From assembly GCA_046329195.1 (NCBI GenBank), contig JAXLVB010000001.1, positions 2,790,001 through 2,854,000 of the forward strand: DNA of 64,000 nt. Reading direction: 5' to 3'. The translations under genes were made by a program, and so were the position numbers. Positions 34,265 through 42,849 of this stretch are shown here, piece after piece; positions within the stretch are counted from its first letter, which is position 1, and the number at the start of each line of letters is the position of its first letter. The notes beneath the pieces were generated by a model. The model was not told the origin of the DNA, ran no database searches, and was given only the letters and a program-made list of their open reading frames with translations. This stretch comes from JAXLVB01 sp046329195. Lineage in GTDB: Bacteria > Bacteroidota > Bacteroidia > Cytophagales > Spirosomataceae.

Positions 34265-35404
34265 TTATTTAAAAAGTATAGGAGCAAAATCTTGTAAGTT
34301 CTTCCGCCAAGCCAAAAATGTATGGCCACCTTCGCCGTTAATGTATTTATATTTAATACCAAATTCATCAAACATTTTCATCATGTTTAGATTATTCTGA
34401 TAAGCAATATCTGATTCGCCACCCATATAAATTTTAAAATCTTTAAACGTGTTGATGGTTGGATTTTTCATCACTGACGAATATTTTTCTTTAATTTCGG
34501 CAATGGTATTCGGGAAATAACCCGTGCTTAATGGAAAAACTTGTGAGAATAAATCTGGATGCCAAAGTGCCAAGTTAATGGTCTGGATTCCGCCCATCGA
34601 AAGCCCTGCAATGGCCCTATGCTCACGTTTATTTGAAATTGGATAAGTTTTCTCAATGAAAGGAATCACATCTTGTACTACATCACGGCAGAATGGGTCT
34701 TGTTGGTCGCCAGCCCCCATAAAAAAACCTTGGATTGGCGTGTGTCCAGCTGGCATTACCACAATCATGGGTTTGAGCTTACCTTCGGCGTAGAGATTGT
34801 CCAAAATCAAATTGGTTCGGCCTACGGTTGTCCACGAAGCGTCGTTGTCGCCACCTCCATGCAACAAATACAGTACAGGCAATTTCTGTTTTTTGCTAAT
34901 TTCATCATAGTTTGGGGGCAAATACACATGCAAACGGCGAGTAATTCCATTCAATGCTGAAGACTTATATAACACCTTTTCAACTTTCCCGTGTGGTACA
35001 TCTTTCAACGTCTGAAAATCGTTTTCAGCTCCTTTTACCTCAAAAAGATTAGAAAACCCGTTGTTCGACTCTTTGAATTGAGCATTTTTAGGATCGAAAA
35101 CTCTGAGACCATCCACATTAAAATCATAGGTATAGACATTGGGCTTCACGGCTCTAGGCGTTGTAAATGACCATACGCCTATCTCATTTTTGGTAAGTTT
35201 TTGTGCAGGGAAACCAGTAGGAAAATCACCCGAAACGGTAACTTCGTTGGCTTTGGGAGCATAAATGCTAAATTTTACCGTTCCATCTACAAGAATTTTT
35301 ATGGATTGTAGTGTGTCGTTGGGAGTAGGATTTCGTTGCGGAAATTGCGCACGGGCATTGAAAGCCAAAGCCACTGCAACAAGAGCGGAGAATGTCTTTT
35401 TCAT
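34265..35404 (-). CDS. Secreted esterase, XynZ/feruloyl-esterase type with N-terminal CBM48-like domain
   Basis: A 379-residue exported protein (signal MKKTFSALVAVALAFNARAQ). Residues 25-120 form an early-set domain (VKFSIYAPKANEVTVSGDF, GVWSFTTP, NVYTYDFNVDGLRVFDP). The rest is an esterase D-type alpha/beta hydrolase: LPVLYLLHGGGDNDASW, nucleophile Ser269 in IAGLSMGG, and catalytic His in NGEGGHTFLAWRK. Homologues remove feruloyl or acetyl groups from xylan. It leads the operon with GH1. Confidence 0.87.
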   Translation of the reverse strand: MKKTFSALVAVALAFNARAQFPQRNPTPNDTLQSIKILVDGTVKFSIYAPKANEVTVSGDFPTGFPAQKLTKNEIGVWSFTTPRAVKPNVYTYDFNVDGLRVFDPKNAQFKESNNGFSNLFEVKGAENDFQTLKDVPHGKVEKVLYKSSALNGITRRLHVYLPPNYDEISKKQKLPVLYLLHGGGDNDASWTTVGRTNLILDNLYAEGKLKPMIVVMPAGHTPIQGFFMGAGDQQDPFCRDVVQDVIPFIEKTYPISNKREHRAIAGLSMGGIQTINLALWHPDLFSQVFPLSTGYFPNTIAEIKEKYSSVMKNPTINTFKDFKIYMGGESDIAYQNNLNMMKMFDEFGIKYKYINGEGGHTFLAWRKNLQDFAPILFK

Positions 35405-35783
35405 AGTTTTGTCAATTGAGCTAGAAAACCAAATTGATAGTAAGGTTTTTATAGTAAATTGTACAAAACTAATAACTTCAATGAAGGAAAACGTAGCAAT
35501 ACACGATAAATACTATGCAGAATCAGATAGTTTTGAAGAAAGGTATGGCAGGAAGAGTTGCAAATCAAAGATAGATTCAAACAAAAACGATGAGGCTGTC
35601 TGAAAAGTAGTTGTTGCCAAATTTTCTTTTGCTCTTATTCAACCTCACCCCTAAATCCCCCTTACTGAAAGGAGAGGGGGACTTTAAAAGCCCTTCTCCA
35701 GAAAGGAGAAGGGGTGGGATGAGGTTCAAACCAAAGATAATTTGCTACTATCAGACTTTTCAGACAGCCATTCGTCATTCCAC
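35405..35783. other. 379-base intergenic region with a nested palindromic element
   Basis: No credible gene is present. A minus-strand TAnnTTTG box (TATCTTTG, 35566-35573) could drive the esterase-GH1 operon. The remainder, 35594-35769, is a nested inverted repeat listed separately. Confidence 0.5.
35594..35769. repeat. Nested palindromic element
   Basis: Outer arms GGCTGTCTGAAAAGT (35594-35608) and ACTTTTCAGACAGCC (35755-35769) are perfectly complementary. Inside, AACCTCACCCCT (from 35641) faces GGGGTGGGATGAGGTT (to 35726), and these enclose two GC-rich hairpins. The inner part is the sequence type also found in garD at 12721-12765, and the outer arms resemble the palindrome at 2289-2326. 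Confidence 0.75.
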
Positions 35784-38582
35784 TCACTTGCGCACATACA
35801 CCTTCATTGAGCGCATCGCCCAGGCAATGGCATCACCGTCTTCGGGGAGGCTTTCGGTGAGTTTTAAGCGGACAAATTTGGCGTTGGTAGCATCAAACGA
35901 GACGATGTTTTCGCCATCTTTTCCTTTTTGATTTGTTTTTTCCTCTTTCCAGGTTTGACCATCCGTAGATACTTCAATAGCATACGTTCTTGGATAGTTT
36001 TGAATCATCGGAGGTGGTGTAAACTGTTGTGCGCCACCTGTAGCATTAGTGCGGGGAGGGCGCCACCCTGGCTTGATGGCCGAAGGCGCCGTAAATTGCA
36101 ATTCTGCTAAATGAACCACTTGTGGGAACTCAATTTGAAACCACATCTCCTTAGTCTGTCGGCCTCCTGATGACCAACCTTCATAGGTAAAGGCCGATGC
36201 AGCAGCTACGTTCCCGCCTATACGAGTCGAAAAGGTATGGCTGGCCGAAATTTTCAATTCTTTCGGAGTGATTTCATAAGGCGAGGCTTTGATCAAGTCA
36301 GCAAATTGGTACATTTTGCTTTGCGAGGCCGTTTTGTTTCTGACATTAGCTACTTGCTGAGGTGTCACCAACGACGCATCGTTCGATAAACCGTTCCGTA
36401 TATACGACACCACATCGGCAATCCATTGGTCGTTTTGCTCTTTCATCGAAGCCATCATGTTGCCAGCATACGTTTTGCCCTCAATACTGCCTTCCATTCC
36501 ATGCAGAATGACCTTAATAGCGTATTCAGGATGTGACTGAATTCGCAAAGACCCCGCCAACGCTGGGGCCATTAGTCGGCCATTGCCAGCTGGAGCTCCC
36601 ATGCCGTTGTTGCCGTGGCATTGTGAGCACAGTTCGTTGTAAATGGTGGCCCCTCGCTCTACAATTTCCTTTTGCTCTTTGCTCAATTCGGGTGCGCCAA
36701 ATGGTCCAAAATTGCGTTGGCGAGGCGGCGTGATGATTTGTTCCCCTACCAACTTAACGCCCTTGGCTGTACTCGAAGCCATCGCTGACTTGATATTTCC
36801 TTCTAAGTCAGGCAATTGTACAAACTTGGCAGTCAGCATGGCTTGGATTTTTACGTCTGTGTTGGCGTCGAGCAATAATTTTTTATAATCGGCTTCTAAA
36901 CTTTTATCGCCTGCTTTGTAGAGTGTTTCGCTGGCACGTAACGCTTGAATCCGAAGTTTGGGATTGGCATCGTTGATCAGTTTACGAACAGACGCTGCTT
37001 TTAAAGCACCAAGTCCTTCCAATGTCCAAAGCGCATGGGTGCGAGTCAAGGTGTTTTTGCTCGAACCAACCAACTGCGTGAGCGCCGGAACTACTGAAAG
37101 GTCTTTGCGCAGTACCAATAATTTTTGGGCTTCGTCTCGCCACCAGCCGTTCGGATGCTCCAAGTGCTTGACCAAGGCTGCCGATTTTTCACTAAACATA
37201 CTGGGTTTGACCTTGTCTCGGTTCATTCCGTTGTAAGTGATTCGCCAAATTCTGCCTAAGCCTATTACTTTATCTAACTGGTACTGTTCGATTTTGGTAC
37301 GCAGATACGAACCTCGTTGTGTCCACTGTCCTTCCTGAATGATACCATGGTACATGTCGGTGATATACATCGTTCCATCGGGGGCAGTAGTCATATCTAC
37401 TGGGCGGAAGAGAGGGTCAGTAGAGCGTAAAAACTCTGATTTTTGGGGTTGATAGACATTGTGTAACTGGGTCAGACCTTCGGTAACTAGGGGATTAATC
37501 TGCCGCACAATACGAGCCACAGGTTCGCCATAAAAATACTGTCCGTATAGGTTTTTGGGTAGCCGATCGCCACGATACACGTCATTGCCAGCCGAGCCTG
37601 TTACTCGGTTGAGCGAGCCATCTGGCATGCGTACTTCGTCCATACCGCCTTGCATATCAGCAATTTTGACAGGGGCACCCCATGGCACATCGAAACCTTT
37701 CTCGAATTCGTCGGGAACTTCAAAGTTTCCGTAATGAATCGGGAACTGGAAATACGAAGGCAAGCCGCTGGCTCCACCCTGAAACCAGAGCTTGCCGTCG
37801 TCGTCATGTGTGATGCCCCATTGTGCACGATTGAAACCTGTTTTTTCTCGAATCACCCCTTGGGGCGTTTCTCGAACCCGAAAAGCGTTTACCGTACTGT
37901 ACAACCAGTTGTCCATGCCGTAATACATGAATGCTTGTTGGTGCTCCACGTTGCCTGACCGACCGTATTTGTTTGTGAAAAACTCTTTTTTATCGGCTAC
38001 GCCATCGCCATTCGTATCGGTGTATTTATAGACATTATCGGCGTCAGATTCCATCGTTAAGATGCAGTCTTTTCCGTATGGTAGTACAAAACGAGGGAAA
38101 ATGAGCTTATCTACAAACGTGGTTCCTGTTTCGTAAACGCCGTCATTGTCTTTGTCTTCCCAACGGGAAATCCGACTGGTTGGGGCCAACTCACCCTGCG
38201 AGTCGGCATCGAGCATATAGGTGCGGAGTTCGAGTACATACATCCGTCCGTTGCCATCAAAAGCAATAGCAGCGGGCTGCTGAATAGCTGGCTCTGTGAG
38301 AACAGGTTCAATTTTATAGCCTTCAGGAAGCAAAAAAAGACTTTGCTCTTGCTGAACAGTAAGTGGCTTAACAGGCGGCTTGGGGTCTAAATCAATCCCT
38401 TTCCAGTCGGGGTCATTGGGGTCGGCGTTATCGGGAAGTTTGACTTTGGGATAGGTGGTATCTGGCTTGACTACATATGTTGTGTGGAGAGATGGTTTGG
38501 GAAAAGGATGCTCCCAAAAGGCAGACCAAACCAAGGCAGTGGAGGCCAAAGCTAAACTAAATTTTGGCGTGATTTTCAACAT
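35784..38582 (-). CDS. PVC-type membrane-bound dehydrogenase propeller fused to cytochrome c and discoidin domains
   Basis: A 932-residue exported protein (hydrophobic N-terminus FSLALASTALVWSAFW). Domains in order: a six-bladed propeller of the PVC-type dehydrogenase group (residues 70-450; FLLPEGYKIEPVLTEP, IAFDGNGRMYVLEL, TTAPDGTMYITDMYHG), HEAT-like repeats (about 460-600), a cytochrome c domain with one haem site CSQCH near residue 650 and later Met ligand candidates (MAPALAG, MMASM), and a C-terminal F5/8 discoidin-like domain (MWFQIEFPQVVHLAELQF ... YAIEVSTDGQTWKEE). It probably oxidises a sugar and passes electrons to a periplasmic carrier; the substrate is unknown. Confidence 0.85.
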   Translation of the reverse strand: MLKITPKFSLALASTALVWSAFWEHPFPKPSLHTTYVVKPDTTYPKVKLPDNADPNDPDWKGIDLDPKPPVKPLTVQQEQSLFLLPEGYKIEPVLTEPAIQQPAAIAFDGNGRMYVLELRTYMLDADSQGELAPTSRISRWEDKDNDGVYETGTTFVDKLIFPRFVLPYGKDCILTMESDADNVYKYTDTNGDGVADKKEFFTNKYGRSGNVEHQQAFMYYGMDNWLYSTVNAFRVRETPQGVIREKTGFNRAQWGITHDDDGKLWFQGGASGLPSYFQFPIHYGNFEVPDEFEKGFDVPWGAPVKIADMQGGMDEVRMPDGSLNRVTGSAGNDVYRGDRLPKNLYGQYFYGEPVARIVRQINPLVTEGLTQLHNVYQPQKSEFLRSTDPLFRPVDMTTAPDGTMYITDMYHGIIQEGQWTQRGSYLRTKIEQYQLDKVIGLGRIWRITYNGMNRDKVKPSMFSEKSAALVKHLEHPNGWWRDEAQKLLVLRKDLSVVPALTQLVGSSKNTLTRTHALWTLEGLGALKAASVRKLINDANPKLRIQALRASETLYKAGDKSLEADYKKLLLDANTDVKIQAMLTAKFVQLPDLEGNIKSAMASSTAKGVKLVGEQIITPPRQRNFGPFGAPELSKEQKEIVERGATIYNELCSQCHGNNGMGAPAGNGRLMAPALAGSLRIQSHPEYAIKVILHGMEGSIEGKTYAGNMMASMKEQNDQWIADVVSYIRNGLSNDASLVTPQQVANVRNKTASQSKMYQFADLIKASPYEITPKELKISASHTFSTRIGGNVAAASAFTYEGWSSGGRQTKEMWFQIEFPQVVHLAELQFTAPSAIKPGWRPPRTNATGGAQQFTPPPMIQNYPRTYAIEVSTDGQTWKEEKTNQKGKDGENIVSFDATNAKFVRLKLTESLPEDGDAIAWAMRSMKVYVRK

Positions 38583-38718
38583 GTTAAATAAGTTTAGAGA
38601 GATATTTTCTTAAAGTTAGGCAAACTATTACATTTTCTTCAAATAGATAGCGACCAACCCTCAAAATCTACAGACTATACTTATCTATGGGGATATAAAT
38701 ACTGATAGAAGTAAAAAT

Positions 38719-38751
38719 AAAAGCCACCTTCGAGTAAGCAAGGTGGCTTTT
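38719..38751 (-). terminator. Hairpin terminator after TonB-dependent receptor gene
   Basis: AAAAGCCACCTT (38719-38730) and AAGGTGGCTTTT (38740-38751) form a perfect 12-bp stem with a 9-base loop, 8 bases beyond the receptor's stop; T and A runs flank it. Confidence 0.85.
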
Positions 38752-38758
38752 GGAAGCA

Positions 38759-41620
38759 CTACAATTTGTGGCTTATGGTGAGGAAATATGCCCTCGGCAT
38801 AGAGCCTTGTGTAGAATACACGGCATTGGGGTTGGCCGTAATAAAGTCTTTGGTAAAGCCTTGACGATTGAGCGCAGCCGGAAAACCACCCGGCCCAGAC
38901 CAACCTAACACACCATATACATTAGTCAAGTTGTTGATATTCAACTGAAGTTTGGTTCTTTTGGTCAGTTCGTAACCGATGCTTAAATCGACCTGCCCGA
39001 AGGCTGGCATTTTAAAGGCATTCGGAACATTTGCTTGCCGAGCACCCATGTAATAATAATTGAGCAAGGCGTTGAATTTTCCCTTTTGGTACATAGGTGT
39101 CAGACCAAACATGAGTTGGGCATTGTTATCGGTTTCGTTGCCAGAGAAATCGAGCAACACATCTTTGCTGGCATTCACGCCACTGGCAATCCATGTTTTG
39201 TACTCAACGGCTTTGGAGTTTTGAAGAGTGGCTTGCGCTCTGATGCTAAACGTCGGACTCACCGCATACGTTCCTTCTAACTCGATACCAACAGTTCTAA
39301 ATTTACCATATTGTGTAACAGGATTGTAGTTTTGTCCATTGGCGTCTTGAAAAGCAAATTGCAAGTTGGGCACATTAGAAAGTATACTGTAAAAAGGTGT
39401 AATATTGAACGAAGACCCTCCTCTGCGTAGCTTTAAAGCAGCTTCGAGCTGTTGGATGTTCTGGGCATCGGTATTTAAGCTACTGATTAAGAACTGGCTT
39501 GTTGCTGCAAAAAACTGACCGATTTCTGGCGCCTTGTTTCCATTGGCATAACGGACATACAGTGCGGTGTTTTCATCAACCTTGTAGTTTAACCCTGCCG
39601 AAAACGAAACCGTATTTATGGTTTTATCAAACGAAAGAGGGGTGCCTACGCTACCACCTCCGTTGTCATATACAGTCAGCGGGTTTCCGTCTAATCCGCC
39701 CCAAGTGGGGCTATTTTCATTGGCATTGCGAGTCACAGGCACATTTGAGCCTTTGTAATTGGTATGCTCATAGCGAAAACCCCAGTCGAGGTTTAGGCTT
39801 GGTGTAATGGACCAATTATGGCCAAAAAACAAAGCCAGTTGCGATTTAGTAGCGTTTGACGTGGTGATACCTCCTCTGCCTACATCCATGAAGCCGTTAG
39901 GATCGGTAATCTGATAGGTCTTGCCATCTAAGCCTTTGAGCTGAATATCCACCAAATGGGGCTTGTCCTGCATGGTACCTACCCCTACGCCAGAGTCTTC
40001 TTGTCCGCCAATTCTATCTACATTGGAGTTCGCATAAAATGCCCCAAAAGTGAGACTCATATTGTCCAGTTTTTTTGATAACGAAATCTGGTCAATAAAC
40101 TCACTGATGCGGTTGTCTTGGTAAAATAAGGGCAAGAAAAATAACGAGTTTTTCTGAATATTGGCGCCAGGAAAGTTGTTATTAGCCCCTGGAATGAAGT
40201 TAAAACCCGCAAAATTGCCATTGATGATATTGGGGACCACCGTGATAGTGCCTAATGCTTGACTGGTAACTTTATCGGTGAATACGTAGGTACCCAATTT
40301 ACCAGTTTGGAGCAAGTGAGGGAGGCCATAGAATACGATTCCGTCAGTAGCATAAGGCGTAACGACGGCAGGCGCACTTCCGGTCATATGCTTGGCTGAG
40401 TATTTTCCGTCATTTTTGAGCGTCCATCCGTTGCCCAACTCCTGAAGCCAGTTGACACCAAAAGTCTTGTCTCGGTTGTAGTATTTGTCTTTTGAGTTGA
40501 AAGTTGCAAAGCCTGTGTTGTTAATCGGAATTTGCATTGAAAAAGCAGGCAAATTGTACGAGTCGGTCGTAGAAAGTCCTGACAATACTTGAGGGTTGTT
40601 CCAGTTTTGTGAAGGGATAAATTCGGCTTGAGCATTGCGGTCATCTAATATTTTGACAAACAATTTCAAGCTACCTGAAGCATAGTTTTTGAGTAAATTG
40701 GCTTTGAGTTGGCCGCCGTTGTTGCTGGGATAACCCGGATAACGAGCCCCGTTAGAAACCCGATAAAACCCACCAATATTATAAGTTACAGTACCATCTT
40801 TGCTCAAAGGCCCACCAATGTTGGCATCAAAACGATAAAATGGGTTTTTGCCATTGCCCTCTAAGCCGTATTTAGCTCTGATTTCGCCCTGAAACGTCCG
40901 GCCTCCTGTTTTGGCCACATAGTTAAAAATCCCTCCGGGGGCGTTAGCACCCAAAATAGAAGCTGTGCCGCCTCTTACGGCTTCCAAACGCTCCGTCGAA
41001 ATGTCCGTTCTTAAATAGTTATCAGTTCCATAGTTTACATTCATCAGTGGAAGCCCATCCTCTTGCATAGAGACATAATAGTAACCAGCGGCATTGTCAA
41101 TAGAATTGGCTGAAATACCTCTTGAATACACGGTATTGGCGATTTCACCACGAGCATTGTTGACATAAACGCCAGGTACATTGCGAAGCAAATCGGCAGC
41201 ACTGGTAGGAGCTAATACGGCTAATTGTTTGTTGTTGAGTGTAGAAATGGCCACGGAGGATTCCATTTTAGTCCGTTTGTCAAATACCCCCGTCACTACC
41301 AGTTCATCGAGGTTGGTGATGTCTTCATCCAACGTAATAGTAAGGTCAGACCGACCTTTTAAAGCAACTTCTTGACGAATGTATCCAATGAAAGTGAAGA
41401 CCAAAACAGCCTCTTTTTCAGCCTCGAGGCTAAAGCGACCCGAAGCATCCGAAACAACCCCTTTGCTGGTGTTTTTGATTACAACACTCACACCCGCTAA
41501 AGCATCGCCTGCTTTATCGGTTACTTTTCCGGTCACTTTCGACTGGGCAATGACCACTTGGTGGAATAAAGCCAATAAGAATACCAGCCCGATTCCTTTG
41601 AATCGTACAATTTTTTGCAT
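38759..41620 (-). CDS. TonB-dependent receptor with carboxypeptidase-regulatory-like N-terminus
   Basis: A 953-residue outer-membrane transporter. The signal segment FLLALFHQVVIAQ is followed by a CarbopepD_reg-like domain (VTGKVTDKAGDALAGVSVVIKNTSKGVVSDASGRF), a plug domain (ADLLRNVPGVYVNN, ERLEAVRGGTASILGANAPGGIFNYV) and a 22-strand barrel ending YFLTISHKL. The plug and barrel are of the siderophore/FecA-like class, not SusC, and no SusD follows, so it may import an oligosaccharide or a metal complex. It has a -7 box upstream and direct repeats that fit AraC control. Confidence 0.9.
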   Translation of the reverse strand: MQKIVRFKGIGLVFLLALFHQVVIAQSKVTGKVTDKAGDALAGVSVVIKNTSKGVVSDASGRFSLEAEKEAVLVFTFIGYIRQEVALKGRSDLTITLDEDITNLDELVVTGVFDKRTKMESSVAISTLNNKQLAVLAPTSAADLLRNVPGVYVNNARGEIANTVYSRGISANSIDNAAGYYYVSMQEDGLPLMNVNYGTDNYLRTDISTERLEAVRGGTASILGANAPGGIFNYVAKTGGRTFQGEIRAKYGLEGNGKNPFYRFDANIGGPLSKDGTVTYNIGGFYRVSNGARYPGYPSNNGGQLKANLLKNYASGSLKLFVKILDDRNAQAEFIPSQNWNNPQVLSGLSTTDSYNLPAFSMQIPINNTGFATFNSKDKYYNRDKTFGVNWLQELGNGWTLKNDGKYSAKHMTGSAPAVVTPYATDGIVFYGLPHLLQTGKLGTYVFTDKVTSQALGTITVVPNIINGNFAGFNFIPGANNNFPGANIQKNSLFFLPLFYQDNRISEFIDQISLSKKLDNMSLTFGAFYANSNVDRIGGQEDSGVGVGTMQDKPHLVDIQLKGLDGKTYQITDPNGFMDVGRGGITTSNATKSQLALFFGHNWSITPSLNLDWGFRYEHTNYKGSNVPVTRNANENSPTWGGLDGNPLTVYDNGGGSVGTPLSFDKTINTVSFSAGLNYKVDENTALYVRYANGNKAPEIGQFFAATSQFLISSLNTDAQNIQQLEAALKLRRGGSSFNITPFYSILSNVPNLQFAFQDANGQNYNPVTQYGKFRTVGIELEGTYAVSPTFSIRAQATLQNSKAVEYKTWIASGVNASKDVLLDFSGNETDNNAQLMFGLTPMYQKGKFNALLNYYYMGARQANVPNAFKMPAFGQVDLSIGYELTKRTKLQLNINNLTNVYGVLGWSGPGGFPAALNRQGFTKDFITANPNAVYSTQGSMPRAYFLTISHKL

Positions 41621-41654
41621 TGTTTTGAACAGGTTTTGTTAATGTGAGAGTTAG

Positions 41655-41692
41655 CAAATCTACGGCTGACGGTACTGGCAGGTACTGTCAGC
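41655..41692 (-). promoter_or_regulatory. Promoter and AraC-type site upstream of TonB-dependent receptor
   Basis: The -7 box is TAGATTTG on the minus strand (41655-41662). Upstream lie two GGTACTG repeats at 41671 and 41681, exactly 10 bp apart, inside an inverted repeat GCTGAC...GTCAGC (41665-41692). Phased direct repeats like these are usual for AraC-family sites, and an AraC gene lies 130 bases upstream. Confidence 0.5.
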
Positions 41693-41822
41693 TTTTTTAT
41701 TACACAAATGTCATAAAATTTTAGCAAGAAAAATTAGCACAAAACGGGGATAACCATGCAAAATCCGATAATTATATCGGTTTGATAGCCATAATTCACA
41801 GCTAATCAATCGAAAAGGAGGG

Positions 41823-42737
41823 TTAGTTGCTCTGGTTGCGTCTGAATTCTTTAGGAGAAAGACTTGTTTTGCTTTTGAAGAACCGAGCGAAATCGCTGGG
41901 ATTTGTTTCAGAAAATTTAAAGGCTATTTCGCTGATAGACAGATTGGTTTGACTCAGCCACACCTTAGCTTCTAAGATGATCATGTCCGACATGAGTTCT
42001 TGAGAAGTACGGCCAATGGTGGTTTTTACACATTTGTTGAGATGGTCGGGCGTTACCGAAAGCATGGACGCATAGTCTGTTACTCGGTTGGTTTGGTAAA
42101 TGTGTTGCGACAGCAAGTTTTTGTATTTTTCGGTAATCCGAAGGGCTGCGTTTTTGGGCGATTGAGAAAGTGCTTTGGTGAAAACACTCAGTTCGGTAAA
42201 TAAAGTAAGCAAATAGGCTGCAATCAGATTGGTATTGAGCGACTGATGGGTGTGGTATTCAAACAGGAGGCGTTCGAGAATATTGATAATAGGAGTTTTG
42301 AGTTTTTCATCAATGGTCAACAAAGGTTCACCTACAAAATGCCAAAAATTAAATTCTTCATAAAATGGCTTGGGTGTAGTGATGTTTTGAAAAATCTCAG
42401 CATCGAAATGGCAGAAAAACCCTTTACTCTCGGGCAAGACGTACTCATGCGTAGAAATCTGAAAGGCAGGCAAAAAGAAGAAGGTATTTTCAGAGAATTC
42501 GTATCGGTGAAGCCCTTTGCTGCGCACACTGCCTCCTTCTGTCAAGAAAAAGAAATCATATACCGTTTTACGATGTGGATTGAGAGGGAATTTGATTTTA
42601 TGAATCACATCTTCGATGCGGTTGATATGAAACAGATGGTGAAACTCTGTCACATTCATTCGCCATTCGTCTCCAAAATGATGGAAATTCAGCTCCTTGG
42701 GCGACAAGGGGGTTAATTGCGCAACGCTCGGTTTCAT
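41823..42737 (-). CDS. AraC-family transcriptional regulator
   Basis: A 304-residue regulator. The N-terminal 180 residues form a cupin-like sensor (FFFLTEGGSVRSKGLHRYEFSENTFFFLPAF, FCHFDAEIF). The C-terminus is a two-HTH AraC domain: VTDYASMLSVTPDHLNKCVKTTIG and LSISEIAFKFSETNPSDFARFFKSKTSLSPKEFRR. The ATG at 42737 is chosen over a farther one at 42779. It lies upstream of, and codirectional with, the TonB-dependent receptor and is the best candidate to activate it. Confidence 0.9.
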   Translation of the reverse strand: MKPSVAQLTPLSPKELNFHHFGDEWRMNVTEFHHLFHINRIEDVIHKIKFPLNPHRKTVYDFFFLTEGGSVRSKGLHRYEFSENTFFFLPAFQISTHEYVLPESKGFFCHFDAEIFQNITTPKPFYEEFNFWHFVGEPLLTIDEKLKTPIINILERLLFEYHTHQSLNTNLIAAYLLTLFTELSVFTKALSQSPKNAALRITEKYKNLLSQHIYQTNRVTDYASMLSVTPDHLNKCVKTTIGRTSQELMSDMIILEAKVWLSQTNLSISEIAFKFSETNPSDFARFFKSKTSLSPKEFRRNQSN

Positions 42738-42849
42738 TACAAAGAAGAGGTAGTAATAGTTGTATAGCAATGCGCCCAATCATACCTGAGTGGGTACAAA
42801 AACCGAAAAAGCTTCTTGAAAAGGCTACTTATTTTAGCCTCATTTAGCC

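Noticed and set aside
35480..35603. Short + strand reading frame with ATG at 35480
   Set aside because: It overlaps the promoter of the esterase gene and the palindromic element, has no recognisable motif, and is on the opposite strand to its neighbours.
38759..41620. SusC-type receptor
   Set aside because: The plug and barrel fit the FecA/siderophore-like class and no SusD gene follows, so a SusC call is not supported.
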